DNA from: Cryptomeria japonica | Lineage: Eukaryota; Streptophyta; Pinopsida; Cupressales; Cupressaceae | Length of the DNA: 64,000 bases | Assembly: GCF_030272615.1 (NCBI RefSeq) | Contig: NC_081406.1 | Span: 244,211,218-244,275,217 of the forward strand | Direction: 5' to 3' | Part shown: positions 1 through 11,395 of the stretch, piece after piece | Numbering within the stretch: the stretch's first letter is position 1 | How the letters are laid out: every line of letters starts with the position of its first letter | Notes under the pieces: model-generated | Seen by the model: the letters and a program-made list of their open reading frames with translations, nothing else | Told to the model about the DNA's origin: nothing | Databases searched by the model: none | Position numbers and translations under genes: made by a program

Positions 1-2134
1 AAGGAGAAAAAAACCCATTAGTCATAATATAAAGTTTACGATTCACAAAATTGTGTTTAGATAATCTCATTAATATCTATTGAAAACAAAACATGCAAAG
101 TTCTAGCATATATAGATTCTCAATCGTAATTGTCTCAAGAAGTAAAAATTTCCTAAAAATGACCATTTCCATAAAGAAAATTGAAACTTAATTTACCATA
201 CGTGGTCCACCAGAATCCATAGTTCATAACACCAAAATCTCCTAATCCTATACTATTATACTAATTCAAAGTTAATGACACTAATTATTAGGAGGAACTG
301 GGTTCCTTTTGGCTTCAAGAACTAGCTGGAGTGTGTGTTATGCAATTCAGCCTTTTCCTCTTCTTATTTTAGCACCAGGAGCACTTTCATATGCTAAACA
401 AAACTCATTTTGCACTCCCACCCCAAAGTTGTTAATCCAGAGAGGATGTCTTCTTATGGGTCTTCTATAAACTCCATACCAGGTTAAACTACTAGAGCAA
501 CACCATCCCCTAATAGCACCATCTTTCAGGATTAAATTTTATCTCAAGAGTAGAAAGTACTCTATCCTAATAGTGTTACTAACCAAATACCAAGGCAATT
601 TGCTTCAAACTAGATCTCTTGTTGCAACAATTTCTTCTTACATACGAGTTGATTATGATTTTATTCTTATCTCACTTCTTCCCTTGAGGTAGCAATTACC
701 CATCTATAATCAGTAAAATCAGTTCATTCTTTCCAAACCAATGTCCTCAATTTAGAAATGATGTCACTTTGCTCACTTTGCAGCCAATTCAAATTAGGTT
801 GAATTACCAAATACTAGTTTTCATAGGGGAATACCATTTTGGTTTGAAATGAGAGAATAATCCATACTTATACTAAATGAAATGGTGAATTATGGGACTG
901 ACAAGTCTCTATTTTCTCTAAGTGGGCACTAATACCTTACTTCGACCAACTTTAGCAAGTAATAATGAACTTAGAACTATACCATTTTTCATTCAAGAAG
1001 TGGGATTGAAACTCATTAAATGTTGGCACGTGTGGTGTAATATCACCTATTCCAAAAACTGTGTCACCACCCCTAGATGCCTTTCTTTGTCTAATCTGTC
1101 ATAAAGAAATTATACTTTCTAGATCCTCTAAATGATTATGCCACATGGGAAATGTGAGTTCCAATAGAGTCGGTAGATTAATAACTTTTCAAACTAGGAG
1201 GCATGTTGAGAAAGAGACGTCCTCAGTTCAAAAATCACTTGACATGCTGACTTCAAGTATTGACCAATGCACTTAGCACCTAGTGATAGGTAGTCTTTAA
1301 AGAATAGTCAGGTTATCACTGAATTTGGGAGCTTAAGAACAATGTGTGAAGAAGTAGGTTAGGGTTCTATAATTGTCTAACCAACCAATTATAAAGGGAT
1401 AGAATTGACCAACAATATGACTTCTTGGAAATAAAGGAAAATTTTGCTAAACTTTAGCATTGCAAAGATCGGATTCAAAGTTTGAAAATTTGTTGATTTC
1501 AAAGAATGTACTTAAGGACAAAGCCACTTGAAAAGGTTAAATTTGTACTCGAACAAAGATTGGAAATTAAGATAACAACATGCTCTAAAAGGGGACAAAG
1601 ATTAAAAAGGATGTAGAGAACCTAAAACACATGACCAGAAAGCCTTATTCACTAGGCAACGGAGTTGCACCAAAATCCCAGCCAAGGATATAGGAACTTG
1701 AAACAAAAATGAGGACCAACAACATAAAATTTAAACTGAAATGGTAGGAAAGAGATTCATACCTTAAAACACAATCTTGTTGAGTCATACATTTCCATTG
1801 ACTAGTTGAGGAAAATAAATCCCATGATGAAAAAGAAGATGACAACCGCAAGATGTTCTCACACTTCAACTTGTATCTGGGTTCCTCGATCTTTTAGATT
1901 GAGGACACTAGCGTGCGATGATATTCTATTCAAAGATATACACCCAAATAGCCACGCTTCATAAAAAACTTTAGAATCTAGATTTGAATTCATTTATTCT
2001 TGTATGTAACTAATCATCTACTTTTGGATGAGTTGAAGTTTTAAAATTTCAAGTTTTTGAATGACTCTTTGTCGCTTTTGATCTTTTTCACTTCTTTTTG
2101 AAAGCTTTTTCTCTCCTATCTAAAGTTAACAAAT
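1..2134. other. No recognisable gene
   Basis: AT-rich spacer. Open frames here are short (at most about 75 codons), lack recognisable motifs and do not join into a longer frame. No LTR ends, tRNA-like fold or transposase motif was seen. Confidence 0.6.
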
Positions 2135-2139
2135 CTAAT

Positions 2140-3326
2140 TGTAAAGCGGAAAATCGAACCCTAGATGTTACCCCACTCCATGGAGAGAGAAAGGAGGTCG
2201 CTAGGATTGACGATTTTCACTTAGGAGAGACTTTACATTCAAAAGAGGGGTTGAAACTCACAAGATCCAATCTCACACAATGCAAGATTGAATTCCAAAT
2301 GAGTTTCAAGGGTTAAGACATCAAGGATACCCTCTTTTGTAAAGAATGTAGATAGAATGATTGAACTAGGAATGCATGTAAAGTAAGAAAGATTTGCTTG
2401 TAGACGGAGATAGGGACACGGGATGAAGCTACGGACCTGCAATTAGCAGTAAAATGTCGAGACGATGCTGTCTTGCAAATTTGAGCAAAAGTTGATGGGA
2501 CGATGGCGCCCGGAGTGCACATGGTCCTCCAAAAAATCCACAAAACGAAGGGGGATCTGTTCGTCTCTGCACAAGGATTCCAGATCTTCAATTACAACCG
2601 CGTACCTGCAACCTACACACAGAAAAGAGAGGACGATTGGGGGGTTAAGGATTAGGGGTTTGCCTTTAGGTCAAACCCCGGTTTTGGAATTAACCAAGAA
2701 ATGAGAATGTTGTAAATGTAAGTGTTTGTAATGTAATCAAGTACTGATACCTTGTTGTAAGAATGTTTGTATTCTTACATGCGAAGGTGTAATGATGCTG
2801 TATGTTATATGTTGTGAGTGATCTCCTCTTCAATGGTTGAATCCTTGTCTTGAATGCAACATCTAGCCTTGAATGGAGACTTAGAATGCTCAATTGAAGG
2901 AATGCTTGAATGCTTGAATGTTTGAATGTTTGCCTAGCGCTTCTGCCTCTTGCACTTGCTTATTTTCTTACTACCCTTTCTAGGAGGGGAAAAGTAGTTT
3001 ATATACTTGTCAATTAGGGTTAGGAGATTGATTTTTCCAACCTTAGGCCGACCTAGGAACATTATTTTCCAAATTGCAAACTTAAAGACCCGATGCCCAA
3101 CAAGAGACCGGGCCCAAAATAGGGCCAGGGACCAGGGCACTAGGCGCCATGGTCCCACCTCCCGGGACAGTAGGGTGCAAGGAGGATCAGGCCAAGGTGC
3201 ATAAAAATGCAGTTTTTGATGTCGCAAGCAGGTTTCGGGGTCTCCATTCAGGTTCAACGTTGCGCTGCCATCGTGAAGACCCAAATGCAGTCAAAATTGC
3301 AAGTGTCACAATTTTAGGATGCTACA
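2140..3326 (-). repeat. 3' LTR of element A
   Basis: 1187-bp LTR, nearly identical to 8676-9860 apart from scattered substitutions and small indels. It ends with TG/CA dinucleotides and contains two GC-rich dyads at about 2497-2526 and 3127-3156. Open frames inside it are present in both LTR copies and look incidental. Confidence 0.93.
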
Positions 3327-3350
3327 TTTAGCCCCCACTTTAGCGGGAGT
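3327..3350 (-). other. Polypurine tract of element A
   Basis: On the minus strand GCTAAAGTGGGGGCTAAA abuts the TGTAGC start of the 3' LTR. It would prime plus-strand DNA synthesis. Element B has the same tract with one change (28602-28619). Confidence 0.85.
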
Positions 3351-4080
3351 ATAAGCGTACGCCCATACTTCCGGTAAAGTACAAGGAAACAACATTGAAA
3401 AACTTTCACCGTGTCAAGGAGGCAAGATACACCAAGCCCCCAGTGGACTAAGGATCTTACAAATTTGATTGACAAATTAAAAGGGAAGATTACGAGGGAG
3501 AACCATGACTGTTAGTAGTAAGCTTCCCTCACTATGAGTCATGCAAGAAAAATACCAAAAATTTTCAAGGCAAAGCTAAATTCGCCAAGAAATTTTCAAG
3601 TATCTTGAAGAGATATGAACGGGGTGTATGCCCCCCTACGTTAAAGCGATCGCACACGCCTCATCGGGGGCGATTGCTTTAAGGTAGTGATACATATAAG
3701 AAATGAGAAGGGAAAGGAGCACGTTATCACAAGGATTTAGCCCCCAAGTGTGAGATAAGCCCAAGGATAATAAACACAAAACACAAAGCATGAGGTGACT
3801 TCGCTTTCCTTGGGGTCAGTATGCTGTATGATAATTCATGTATATCATATGTATGTATGCATAATTGTTCTTCATTCCCCAATCAAGGAAGGTCACCTAG
3901 AAGAAGGGAACACTTGTGTCTTTTGAGTCAACATGAGAGAGACCAAAAGAGATCTCAATGCTTTGCATCATCCTCAAGTAGACAACACTAAGGACAACAA
4001 ATAGAAGAATGAGAATAATACATAGAAGAAGTAACAAAAGAGATCAAGAGAGGAGGAGAGAATCTGCTATGCTAATGAAA
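3351..4080 (-). other. 3' untranslated part of element A
   Basis: No open frame of note between the end of the gag frame and the polypurine tract. The last 120 bases share short blocks (CTGGGGGCTT, TGTACTTTA) in the same order with the region before the 3' LTR of element B, which supports common origin. Confidence 0.55.
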
Positions 4081-4554
4081 CTAGTCTAGCACATCATCCA
4101 CCCCCCGATCTTGCTGATCAATATTTCGAGAAGGCAGGAAACACGCTAGAGGAGGAACATCCAACACAACAGATGGAGCTATCACAAGATCCAAACAAGG
4201 GCTATGTTCATGTTCCACGCCATGTTGTTCTTGTCTAGGAGCTAGGATAAGTGCTTTAGAAAATTCGTTAGATAAATGGTTATCAACATCAACATATTCA
4301 TATTCACTATCAGAAGAAAGATGAGTAACATTTTCATCTATATCATCATCAAGATTTATAAAAATAGGATCTTTAACTCGCACAGGATCAAGACCATCAT
4401 GCATCTTATGTTTAGGAGATTTTGGCTCAATTTTCAGCTAAGGAGAAAATGGAATAATACTAGCTGAAGGTGTTTTTGGGGATTGCAAAGTTTGAGAAGT
4501 AGCTGCCTGAGCTCTAAGACGACGCTTTCGTCGGCATTCACGTGCAGAATGATT
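4081..4554 (-). pseudogene. In-frame C-terminal continuation of element A Gag
   Basis: After the TGA at 4555-4557 the same frame runs on through a basic stretch (RECRRKRRLR) to a TAG at 4438-4440. It then continues through a 108-codon acidic tail rich in Asp and Glu to a final stop at 4081. The distances 7422 to 4440 and 7422 to 4404 are exact multiples of three, so two point stops rather than a frameshift separate the parts. The parent ORF was therefore probably about 1113 residues. Readthrough is possible, but two independent stops argue for decay. Confidence 0.7.
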
Positions 4555-7422
4555 TCATCTAGTCTTAGTAGGAAGTTGAGAAGATTGAGGAGGAGGAATG
4601 TTCTCATCCTTATCACTTGGGTGTTTAGGTTGTGGTCTCTTAGGTTGAATAATAGGAGAAGAGGAAGGTCTCTTCTCTCTATAAGAGGAAGGAGGAGGAA
4701 CTGCTCCATATAAAGGAGGGATATCTGGTTTAGGAAGGAGACCAAGTCCATCATGACGAGGAGGTATAGGTCTACCTTTAGAAAGTTTATTAGTCATAGA
4801 CGTAGTCACATCCATAGGGATGGGTTGGGAATTTTCTTGAGGAAAGACATTAGTTTTATCTTTCAAAGGAAGAACTTCCTTCTCAAGAATGATAGGAATA
4901 TCAAGTTTGGGTGTTCTAGGTTCACTTAGAGATAGGATCATATCTTTTTTCCACTTTTGATAAGATTTGAAAAGATGATCACTCTGTGGTGGAAGAGATT
5001 GGAATTGTTTAGGCGAAAAATAATCAATAGGAACGCTAGAAGTTCTTTCAGCTGGTTTAAAGAGACTATGATTGATAGTAACAATTTCACCATTATGGGG
5101 AAATTTCAAACACTTGTGAATAGGAGAAGCAATATCTTTCATGGAAGATAGCCAAGGATAGCCTAGCTTCACACGAAATTGTTCGGATGATGGAATAATA
5201 GCAAAGTCCACATCAAGGGGTTTGTTATGGACCTCGATAGGTAATGTAATAGAACCAATTGCAGGAGAAGAAAATGCATCAAATAATTTCACAACCACAT
5301 TTGTTTTGTCATAGATCACTTGATTCAATTGCAAGGTAAAAAGAAATTCTTCAGTAATGACATTAACCATACAAGAAGGATCAATAAGCACTCCACGGCA
5401 AGGTGTATTCTTAACTTTTGCAACTATGTATAAAGGACCATCAGGTGCCCTGATAGTTTCACTGGAATCAAATGTGATGGAAGGTTCTTTAGGGATTTTC
5501 TGCTGCTCTACAAAGTTAATCACATTCGGAGTCATAGACACAAGATCATCAGGTGAGAAAGAGGAATCATTAGTCTCAACCACATTAGAGGTATGAGAAG
5601 GTAATGGATCAGTAAAAATCTTAAGATTTTGGTTAGGAGGAGCTACAGATGTGTTGCCTTTATCATTCACACCTGAAACAGAGATAGTATTATTATCAAT
5701 CAAATCTTGAATTTTACCCTTTAAAGCAAAACATTTTTCAGTATCATGCCCAGGTTGACGATGAAATTGACAAAAATATTTGTTATCAAAATAGGGTGAA
5801 TTAATCTTTGTAGGATCTATTTTCTTTATAGGAGGGAGGGTAAGCACATTTTGTTCCAATAACTTATTCATAATAGTATGCAATGATTCATTCAAAGGGG
5901 TAAACTTTCTTTCTTTTTTGAAAAACTTAGAAATAGGAGGCACACCTGATGCTGCATTCACATTGTTGTTGATGATGTTTTCATTGAACTTAATGAACTC
6001 TCTGTTTGGTTTAAACTTCCCAAGTGGTTGTTGACTACTATCACCCTTATCACTCGGAGCCATAGGATTTGCTTGTTCCATTTGACTCACAGTCAGTTGA
6101 TAATTGTGAAGAGTTGCGCACAACTGTTGGAAAGAAGTAAACTCAGAAAACAGAAGTTTTTCTCTAATATCTTTTTGTAAATTAGAAATAAAGATTCTTT
6201 GAATATCATTGTCAGGTACTGGAAAAGAAATTTGAGCACACAAATTCTTATATCTACCAATGAAATCAGTCACTTTTTCTTTAACACCTTGTTTACAATG
6301 CATTAAATCAATCAAAGTAACTTTAGGACCTATATTGTTTTGAAATTGTTGAATAAAAGCATTTGCCTGTTCTTCGAAAGAAGTAATAGAATAGGAAGGC
6401 AACGAGCAATACCATTGTAGAGCCTTATCTCTTAATGTTCTAGTAAACAGTTTTGCAAGCAACCTTTGGTCACGAGCAAAATCGGTACATATTGTTTGAA
6501 AGGTCTTAACATGTGTTAGAGGATCACCCTTACCATTATAAAGCTCCAATTGCGGGATTTCAACATGCTTAGGGGGGATAGCTCGAACAATGTCAAGAGA
6601 AAGTTGGCTCGCAACATTAAATGTGGGCACACTAGACTTAGATTGATTCATAGAGGCAATTTGTTGTTGTAAAGACGAGACAGTTTGTGCAAGATTGCTA
6701 ATGGTCGCTTCAGTCGAAGAGTTCATATTAGACATGTTAGATTGTGATGGAGGTATTATGTTATGAAAAGAAGGTATTGATTGAGAGTAAGGTGGCGGGA
6801 CACTATGATAGTTAGTCATAGGAGATGATTGGAAAGAAGGAACACTACAAGGAGGAATGGAATGGTTAAATGAATTGCCCCCTTGCGTCATGTTCATTTG
6901 TGGAGATGTAATAAGGACACTCATTGAAGGAATGAATGAGGAAGTCAGATTGAATGAAGGAAGAGGGTTGATTGAAGAAGAGGGATTGCCCCCATGACTG
7001 GTGATCATAGGTGGAATGTTTTGTATTGAAATAGTCATTATGTTTGATGTAAAAGTAGGTATACTAGCAATAGAAGTTGTCAAAGGAATAGAATGATTGT
7101 CTTGAGTAGGAGGTTGTGTATAACCTAAAGTTTCGGCACAACTCTTCATAGGCATCACATTCGAATCCATAATGTGTGCAATACCACGCAAAATATCAAT
7201 TCCATTCTTATCACTTTGAACCACACCTTTTAGACCCTTAATCAATGAAAGAGCTTCACTATCGGGGTATTCTTGAGACATCCATTGCTGAAAATCATCA
7301 AATTGGTTATCCAATTTCGAAAGTTGTTCTACAGAAACCTCATGGAGAGCTTCTTCATCATTAAGAGGATTAGAGGAATTACCCATGTCCTTGTTAAAAA
7401 GGCCATTCAAATTAGGTTCCAT
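4555..7422 (-). CDS. Ty3-type Gag with degenerate protease domain (element A)
   Basis: 955-codon frame starting at an ATG in MEPNLNGLF. Residues 1-290 are low-complexity and rich in Ser, Pro, Asn and Ile. Residues about 290-450 match a Ty3 capsid (Retrotrans_gag type), with LYNGKGDPLTHVKTF, a WYCSLP segment and an F-x3-F stretch. Residues 551-564 form a C-x7-H-x4-C knuckle (CQFHRQPGHDTEKC). Residues about 670-790 resemble a retropepsin, but the usual D-[TNS]-G reads IDPSC, so the active site is probably lost although the Asp remains. The product would form virus-like particles in the cytoplasm. The frame stops at a TGA that looks premature, because the same frame continues to 4081. No polymerase follows. 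Confidence 0.88.
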   Translation of the reverse strand: MEPNLNGLFNKDMGNSSNPLNDEEALHEVSVEQLSKLDNQFDDFQQWMSQEYPDSEALSLIKGLKGVVQSDKNGIDILRGIAHIMDSNVMPMKSCAETLGYTQPPTQDNHSIPLTTSIASIPTFTSNIMTISIQNIPPMITSHGGNPSSSINPLPSFNLTSSFIPSMSVLITSPQMNMTQGGNSFNHSIPPCSVPSFQSSPMTNYHSVPPPYSQSIPSFHNIIPPSQSNMSNMNSSTEATISNLAQTVSSLQQQIASMNQSKSSVPTFNVASQLSLDIVRAIPPKHVEIPQLELYNGKGDPLTHVKTFQTICTDFARDQRLLAKLFTRTLRDKALQWYCSLPSYSITSFEEQANAFIQQFQNNIGPKVTLIDLMHCKQGVKEKVTDFIGRYKNLCAQISFPVPDNDIQRIFISNLQKDIREKLLFSEFTSFQQLCATLHNYQLTVSQMEQANPMAPSDKGDSSQQPLGKFKPNREFIKFNENIINNNVNAASGVPPISKFFKKERKFTPLNESLHTIMNKLLEQNVLTLPPIKKIDPTKINSPYFDNKYFCQFHRQPGHDTEKCFALKGKIQDLIDNNTISVSGVNDKGNTSVAPPNQNLKIFTDPLPSHTSNVVETNDSSFSPDDLVSMTPNVINFVEQQKIPKEPSITFDSSETIRAPDGPLYIVAKVKNTPCRGVLIDPSCMVNVITEEFLFTLQLNQVIYDKTNVVVKLFDAFSSPAIGSITLPIEVHNKPLDVDFAIIPSSEQFRVKLGYPWLSSMKDIASPIHKCLKFPHNGEIVTINHSLFKPAERTSSVPIDYFSPKQFQSLPPQSDHLFKSYQKWKKDMILSLSEPRTPKLDIPIILEKEVLPLKDKTNVFPQENSQPIPMDVTTSMTNKLSKGRPIPPRHDGLGLLPKPDIPPLYGAVPPPSSYREKRPSSSPIIQPKRPQPKHPSDKDENIPPPQSSQLPTKTR

Positions 7423-7594
7423 CTCCTCGGTAATTAAACCTTCTAAGAAGGACTTGATTCTAAGGCTTCATCTAATGGGAATAGTGTAAGTAGGGCTTAT
7501 TGTTGTAAAACTCATGCACTAAAGAGAGAGAAAATTTCAATAAAATCAGCCAATCTCCTAGATTTAAGCTGTTAAATGCAATCATGACAATCTC

Positions 7595-7670
7595 CCAAAA
7601 TTTCAGAAAAAATGTCGGGGGCCGTGGCGAACGGAGTGCACACGGTCCTCACAACTTTTTTCGAAATTTT
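7595..7670. repeat. GC-core hairpin module, leader copy 1
   Basis: Fold-back of the form AAAATTT...GGGCCGTGGCG...CACACGGTCC...AAATTTT. Outer arms are AT-rich, the inner arms GC-rich, and the loop contains CGGAGTGCA. It is related to 8218-8293 and to LTR modules at 17949-18022 and 28966-29039. Confidence 0.7.
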
Positions 7671-8217
7671 CAGAGATGAAATTTATGATGATTTTAAAGC
7701 TAATCTGAAAAAATTGAGTGATTTTACGATTTGTAGATAGGCCAAATTAAAGTTGCAATCTCAAATTTGAACCCTACCAAGATTGTTGAAAAATGCAAAA
7801 TTTGAATCTTGAAAAAGAGAGGGAAACTGAAATTTTGAATTTTAAGATTTTAGAGGGAATACTAAAAGCAATGCAAGCTTTGAAATTTAAAAGTTGAGTC
7901 AATTTCATGCAAAATTCAAATTTGAAAGTGGAAATCAAAGTTGTTGCAATTAAACACTTAATTTCAACAGTCACAAATTGCAAGAATTTGAATAAAGCAC
8001 TGAAACTTCGAATGAATGCCAACACACTTTTCAGATTTAGGATAGTAAGAAACACAATTTTAACACAAAATTTCAATTTCAACAATTTTTGAATGATTAA
8101 AATCTTTAATCCAAGCAATCACTAGACCAACTTTGACTTTAATTTTGAAAGTGTTAGAATTAATGAAATCAGCCAAGATTCTGGATTTTAGCAGAAAAAT
8201 ACAGTAAGATCTAACTC

Positions 8218-8293
8218 CCGAAATTTTAGAAAAAATGTCGGGGACGATGGTGCTCGAGGTGCACACGGTCCTCGCAACTTTTTTCAAAATTTT
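8218..8293. repeat. GC-core hairpin module, leader copy 2
   Basis: Second leader copy, with flanking similarity to 7540-7710 (shared AAATCAGCCAA and AAATTTTCAG blocks). The stem is more diverged (GGGACGATGG against CACACGGTCC). Confidence 0.65.
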
Positions 8294-8655
8294 CAGGGAT
8301 GAGAGATATTGTGATTTTGTTGCAGAATCCAAAGTTACAGCTGACTTGGAGGTGTTTTGATCAGTGAAACCATCGGTCAAAGGTTGAATCAAGAGGGTTT
8401 TAAAAATTAGGGTTTTGACACTTAACCACTTAATTTTCAGAATTAAAGCACAAATATGAATTGACAATTTGCAATAGAAGGGTAGATGTGAAACAAGCAT
8501 TAAAAATTAAACATTTCACAAGCTCAATTACTAAAAAGAAAATTTAGGGTTTTTTATGCAATTAACCTCTAAAATTTGCAAAAGATCAAACATGGAAATG
8601 TAATTAAGGAAGCAAATTTTTCAAATCTAACCATGAATAATCAGAATTAGGATAT

Positions 8656-8675
8656 TCATTTCGGGTTCACCAAAA
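8656..8675 (-). other. Primer-binding site of element A
   Basis: Minus strand directly after the 5' LTR reads TTTTGGTGAACCCGA followed by AATGAAT. The first 15 bases equal those of element B. The tRNA was not identified. Confidence 0.75.
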
Positions 8676-9860
8676 TGTAAAGCGAAAAATCGAACCCTAG
8701 ATGTTCCCCCACTCCATGGAGAGAGAAAGGAGGTCACTAGGATTGACGGTTTTCACTCAGGAGAGACTTTACATTCAAAAGAGGGGTTGAAACTCACAAG
8801 ATCCAATCCCACACAATGCAAGATTGAATTCTAAATGAGTTTCAAGGGTTAATACATCAAGGATACCCTCTTTTGTAAAGAATGTAGATAGTGATTAAAC
8901 TAGGAATGCATGTAAAGTAAGAAAGATTCGCTTGTAGACGGAGATAGGGACACGGGATGAAGCTACAGACCTGAAATTAGCAGTAAAATGTCGAGACGAT
9001 GCTATCCTACAAATTTGAGCGAAAGTTGATGGGACGATGGCGCCCGGAGTGCACACGGTCCTCTGAAAAATCCGCGAAACGAAGGGGGATCTGTTCGTCT
9101 CTACACAAGGATTCCAGATCTTCAATTACAGCCGCGTACCTACAACCTACACATAGAAAAGAGAGGACAATTGGGGGGTTAAGGATTAGGGGTTTGCCTT
9201 TAGGTCAAACCCCGGTTTTGGAATTAACCAAGAAATGAGAATGCTGTAAATGTAAGTGTTTGTAATGTAATCAAGTACTGATACCTTGTTGTAAGAATGT
9301 TTGTATTCTTACGTGCGAAGGTGTAATGATGTTGTATGTTATATGTTGTGAGTGATCTCCTCTTCAATGGTTGAATCCTTGTCTTGAATGCAACATCTAG
9401 CCTTGAATGGAGACTTAGAATGCTCAATTGAAGGAATGCTTGAATGCTTGAATGTTTGAATGTTTGCCTAGCGCTTCCGCCTCTTGCACTTGCTTATTTT
9501 CTTACTACCCTTTCTAGGAGGGGAAAAGTAGTTTATATACTTGTCAATTAGGGTTAGGAGATTGATTTTTCCAACCTTAGGCCGACCTAGGAACATTATT
9601 TTCCAAATTGCAAACTTAAAGACCTGATGCCCAACAAGAGATCGGGCCCAAAATAGGGCCAGGGACCAGGGCGCTGGGCGCCATGGTCCCACCTCCCGGG
9701 ACAGCAGGGTGCAAGGAGGATCAGGCCAAGGTGCAGAAAGATGCAGTTTTTAATGTCACAAGTAGGTTTTGGGGTCTCCATTCAGGTTCAACGTTGCGCT
9801 GCCATCGTGAAGACCCAAATGCAGTCGAAATTGCAAGTGTCGCAATTTTAGGACGCTACA
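8676..9860 (-). repeat. 5' LTR of element A
   Basis: 1185-bp LTR matching 2140-3326 end to end. The homology stops at the TG start (8676) and the TACA end (9860), and CTAAT follows immediately. A 13+13 nt inverted repeat with 12 of 13 pairs lies at 9662-9690. Confidence 0.93.
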
Positions 9861-9949
9861 CTAATATCTTTAGTTGAAGCTTTTAGATAGCTTCCTAAAC
9901 TCTCATTCTCTTTGGTTCCAATTATATAGTGCATATAAATTGATTCTAT

Positions 9950-10330
9950 TCATTCAGGAACATAAACCCTTTTATTATTGTCGCTCTTAAATTCAATATT
10001 TGAATAAAAAGGGTGTGAGAATATTTTATAACAAAGGGTTATGTTGTTTAGAAACTCAAAACCATGATCTACTCCCACATTTTTATCCATGCAAGGGTTC
10101 TTCAGAATTTCTCTCGATTCTGCGAGGTATACGTATCCTTTTTTGTCATCTTTATAGCAATCTTTTGGAAAACTTTTCTCACTTAAAATATCACTTCCAT
10201 GCATAATCCTTGTTTGACCCATGACATTGCTATTTGAAATACCACTCATCAATGTGTGACCTACTTTGCAATATATTTCTTTAGAACTCTCGAAATCATC
10301 CTTAGTACATGGCATTTGATATTCATCCAT
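9950..10330 (-). CDS. Hypothetical ORF, unknown family
   Basis: 126 codons from an ATG. The frame is also open upstream of this ATG for about 15 codons, so it may be a fragment of something longer. Composition is mixed and charged, with no transmembrane segment and no motif I recognise. The style (acidic, Lys- and Asn-rich, short Cys-containing segments) recalls the C-terminal half of the gag-like protein at 42907-44586, but I could not align them. It may be a relic of another gag-only element. Function unknown. Confidence 0.3.
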   Translation of the reverse strand: MDEYQMPCTKDDFESSKEIYCKVGHTLMSGISNSNVMGQTRIMHGSDILSEKSFPKDCYKDDKKGYVYLAESREILKNPCMDKNVGVDHGFEFLNNITLCYKIFSHPFYSNIEFKSDNNKRVYVPE

Positions 10331-10699
10331 TAATAGGGGTAACCCAAAAGCTTCTTTGCTAGGAAGAAACTAAGAAGAAGAGTTGAATGGGATCATACTT
10401 TGAATATAATCCATTAGAAACCCTTATTCAAATAGGAATGATAGATAAATAAGAAAATCCTCTTTTTTAGGAGAATACTCACTTGGAGTCTTAGGATATG
10501 AAGAAAGAGTATGATTATTACAAAATTTCCCTTGTCATATTCCTTCATTGTCTTCCTTTCTCCATAAGTCTAGATTTTGTCTTATATTTTTTGGTCCAAT
10601 TTTTTGTGGGAAGACAAGAGGATTTCACCATTAAAGGTAATCCAGGACATCTCCAAGTATTTTTTGATATCTTCTCCCACCAGTAGAATTTGGCAAATA

Positions 10700-10870
10700 A
10701 ACGACTACGTGACTAAAAATTTTAGTCATGACAACTAAAAATGACTAAATTCTAGTCATTTTTTGCAACATAGCTATAAATGACCAATTTAGTTATTGAG
10801 TAGGAAACAAAACTAAATAATTAGTCACACAAATGAAAATGACTAAATAAATGACTATTACTCCTTTATT
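10700..10870. repeat. Cluster of GACTAAA/TTTAGTC motifs
   Basis: Many direct and inverted copies of TGACTAAA within 170 bp. It shares the 15-mer GACTAAATAAATGAC with a similar cluster at 55050-55310. This resembles the subterminal repeats of CACTA-type DNA transposons, but no convincing terminal inverted repeat was found. Confidence 0.4.
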
Positions 10871-11395
10871 ACAACTAAACATCAAATTTATGCTTGGACG
10901 ACAACTATATATATGCAGGATCATGGTGGGCCGAAACATGCCCTTAAGTGGCAATGAAATTTTAAAAAAATAGAGTTAGGCAACTTGACATATTTGAATA
11001 AGTTATGAACATTATTTTTAAAATATGTAAGAAGAAAATTTGTAGAAAATTGAATGTAGTTTCTAAGCTACTAGTTATTTTTTTAAAAAAAAAAAACAAA
11101 AACCTATTTGATGAAAATTTAAAATTTTAATGGAGTAGTACTTAAATTTCAAGAAAAAGATAAGAAGTAGGTGTATGTATGACCACCTAACCACAATCAA
11201 ATCATAATATTTTTTTATAATATTTTAAATATAAGTAGTAGACTCATGTCCGACTGTGGAACATATCTTTTTGCAATTTTTTTTAAATTAATAATTAATT
11301 ATGAAATTTTTACTACAACTTTTCATAAATATAAAAACTTGTATGTCTGACCACCTTAACTTGGTCAAAAAATTATGAAATTCATTTATTTTTAT

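Larger units (their letters stand above)
7423..8653 (-). other. Leader region of element A
   Basis: 1.2-kb untranslated leader between the primer-binding site and gag. It holds two copies, about 620 bp apart, of a hairpin module that also occurs in LTRs. The open frames in it are AT-biased and unsupported. Confidence 0.6.
2140..9860 (-). mobile_element. Element A: gag-only Ty3/gypsy-type LTR retrotransposon
   Basis: Complete 7.7-kb LTR element read on the minus strand. The LTR copies at 2140-3326 and 8676-9860 begin TGTA and end TACA. They are flanked by a perfect 5-bp duplication CTAAT at 2135-2139 and 9861-9865. The primer-binding site lies just inside the right LTR and the polypurine tract just inside the left LTR, both on the minus strand, agreeing with the gag direction. 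Only a Gag with a degenerate protease-like domain is encoded. No reverse transcriptase, RNase H or integrase motif was found in any frame, so the element must be non-autonomous. Its termini resemble those of element B (17603-30275), a possible helper. Confidence 0.93.
9866..11395. other. Spacer between element A and the copia element
   Basis: AT-rich spacer holding one unknown ORF (9950-10330) and a patch dense in GACTAAA words (10700-10870). The last five bases, TTTAT at 11391-11395, are the copia target-site duplication. Confidence 0.6.

Noticed and set aside
10675..10700. CACTA terminal inverted repeat (CACCAGTAGAATTTGG)
   Set aside because: First bases are CACCA, not CACTA, and no matching inverted copy was found near the partner cluster at 55300.
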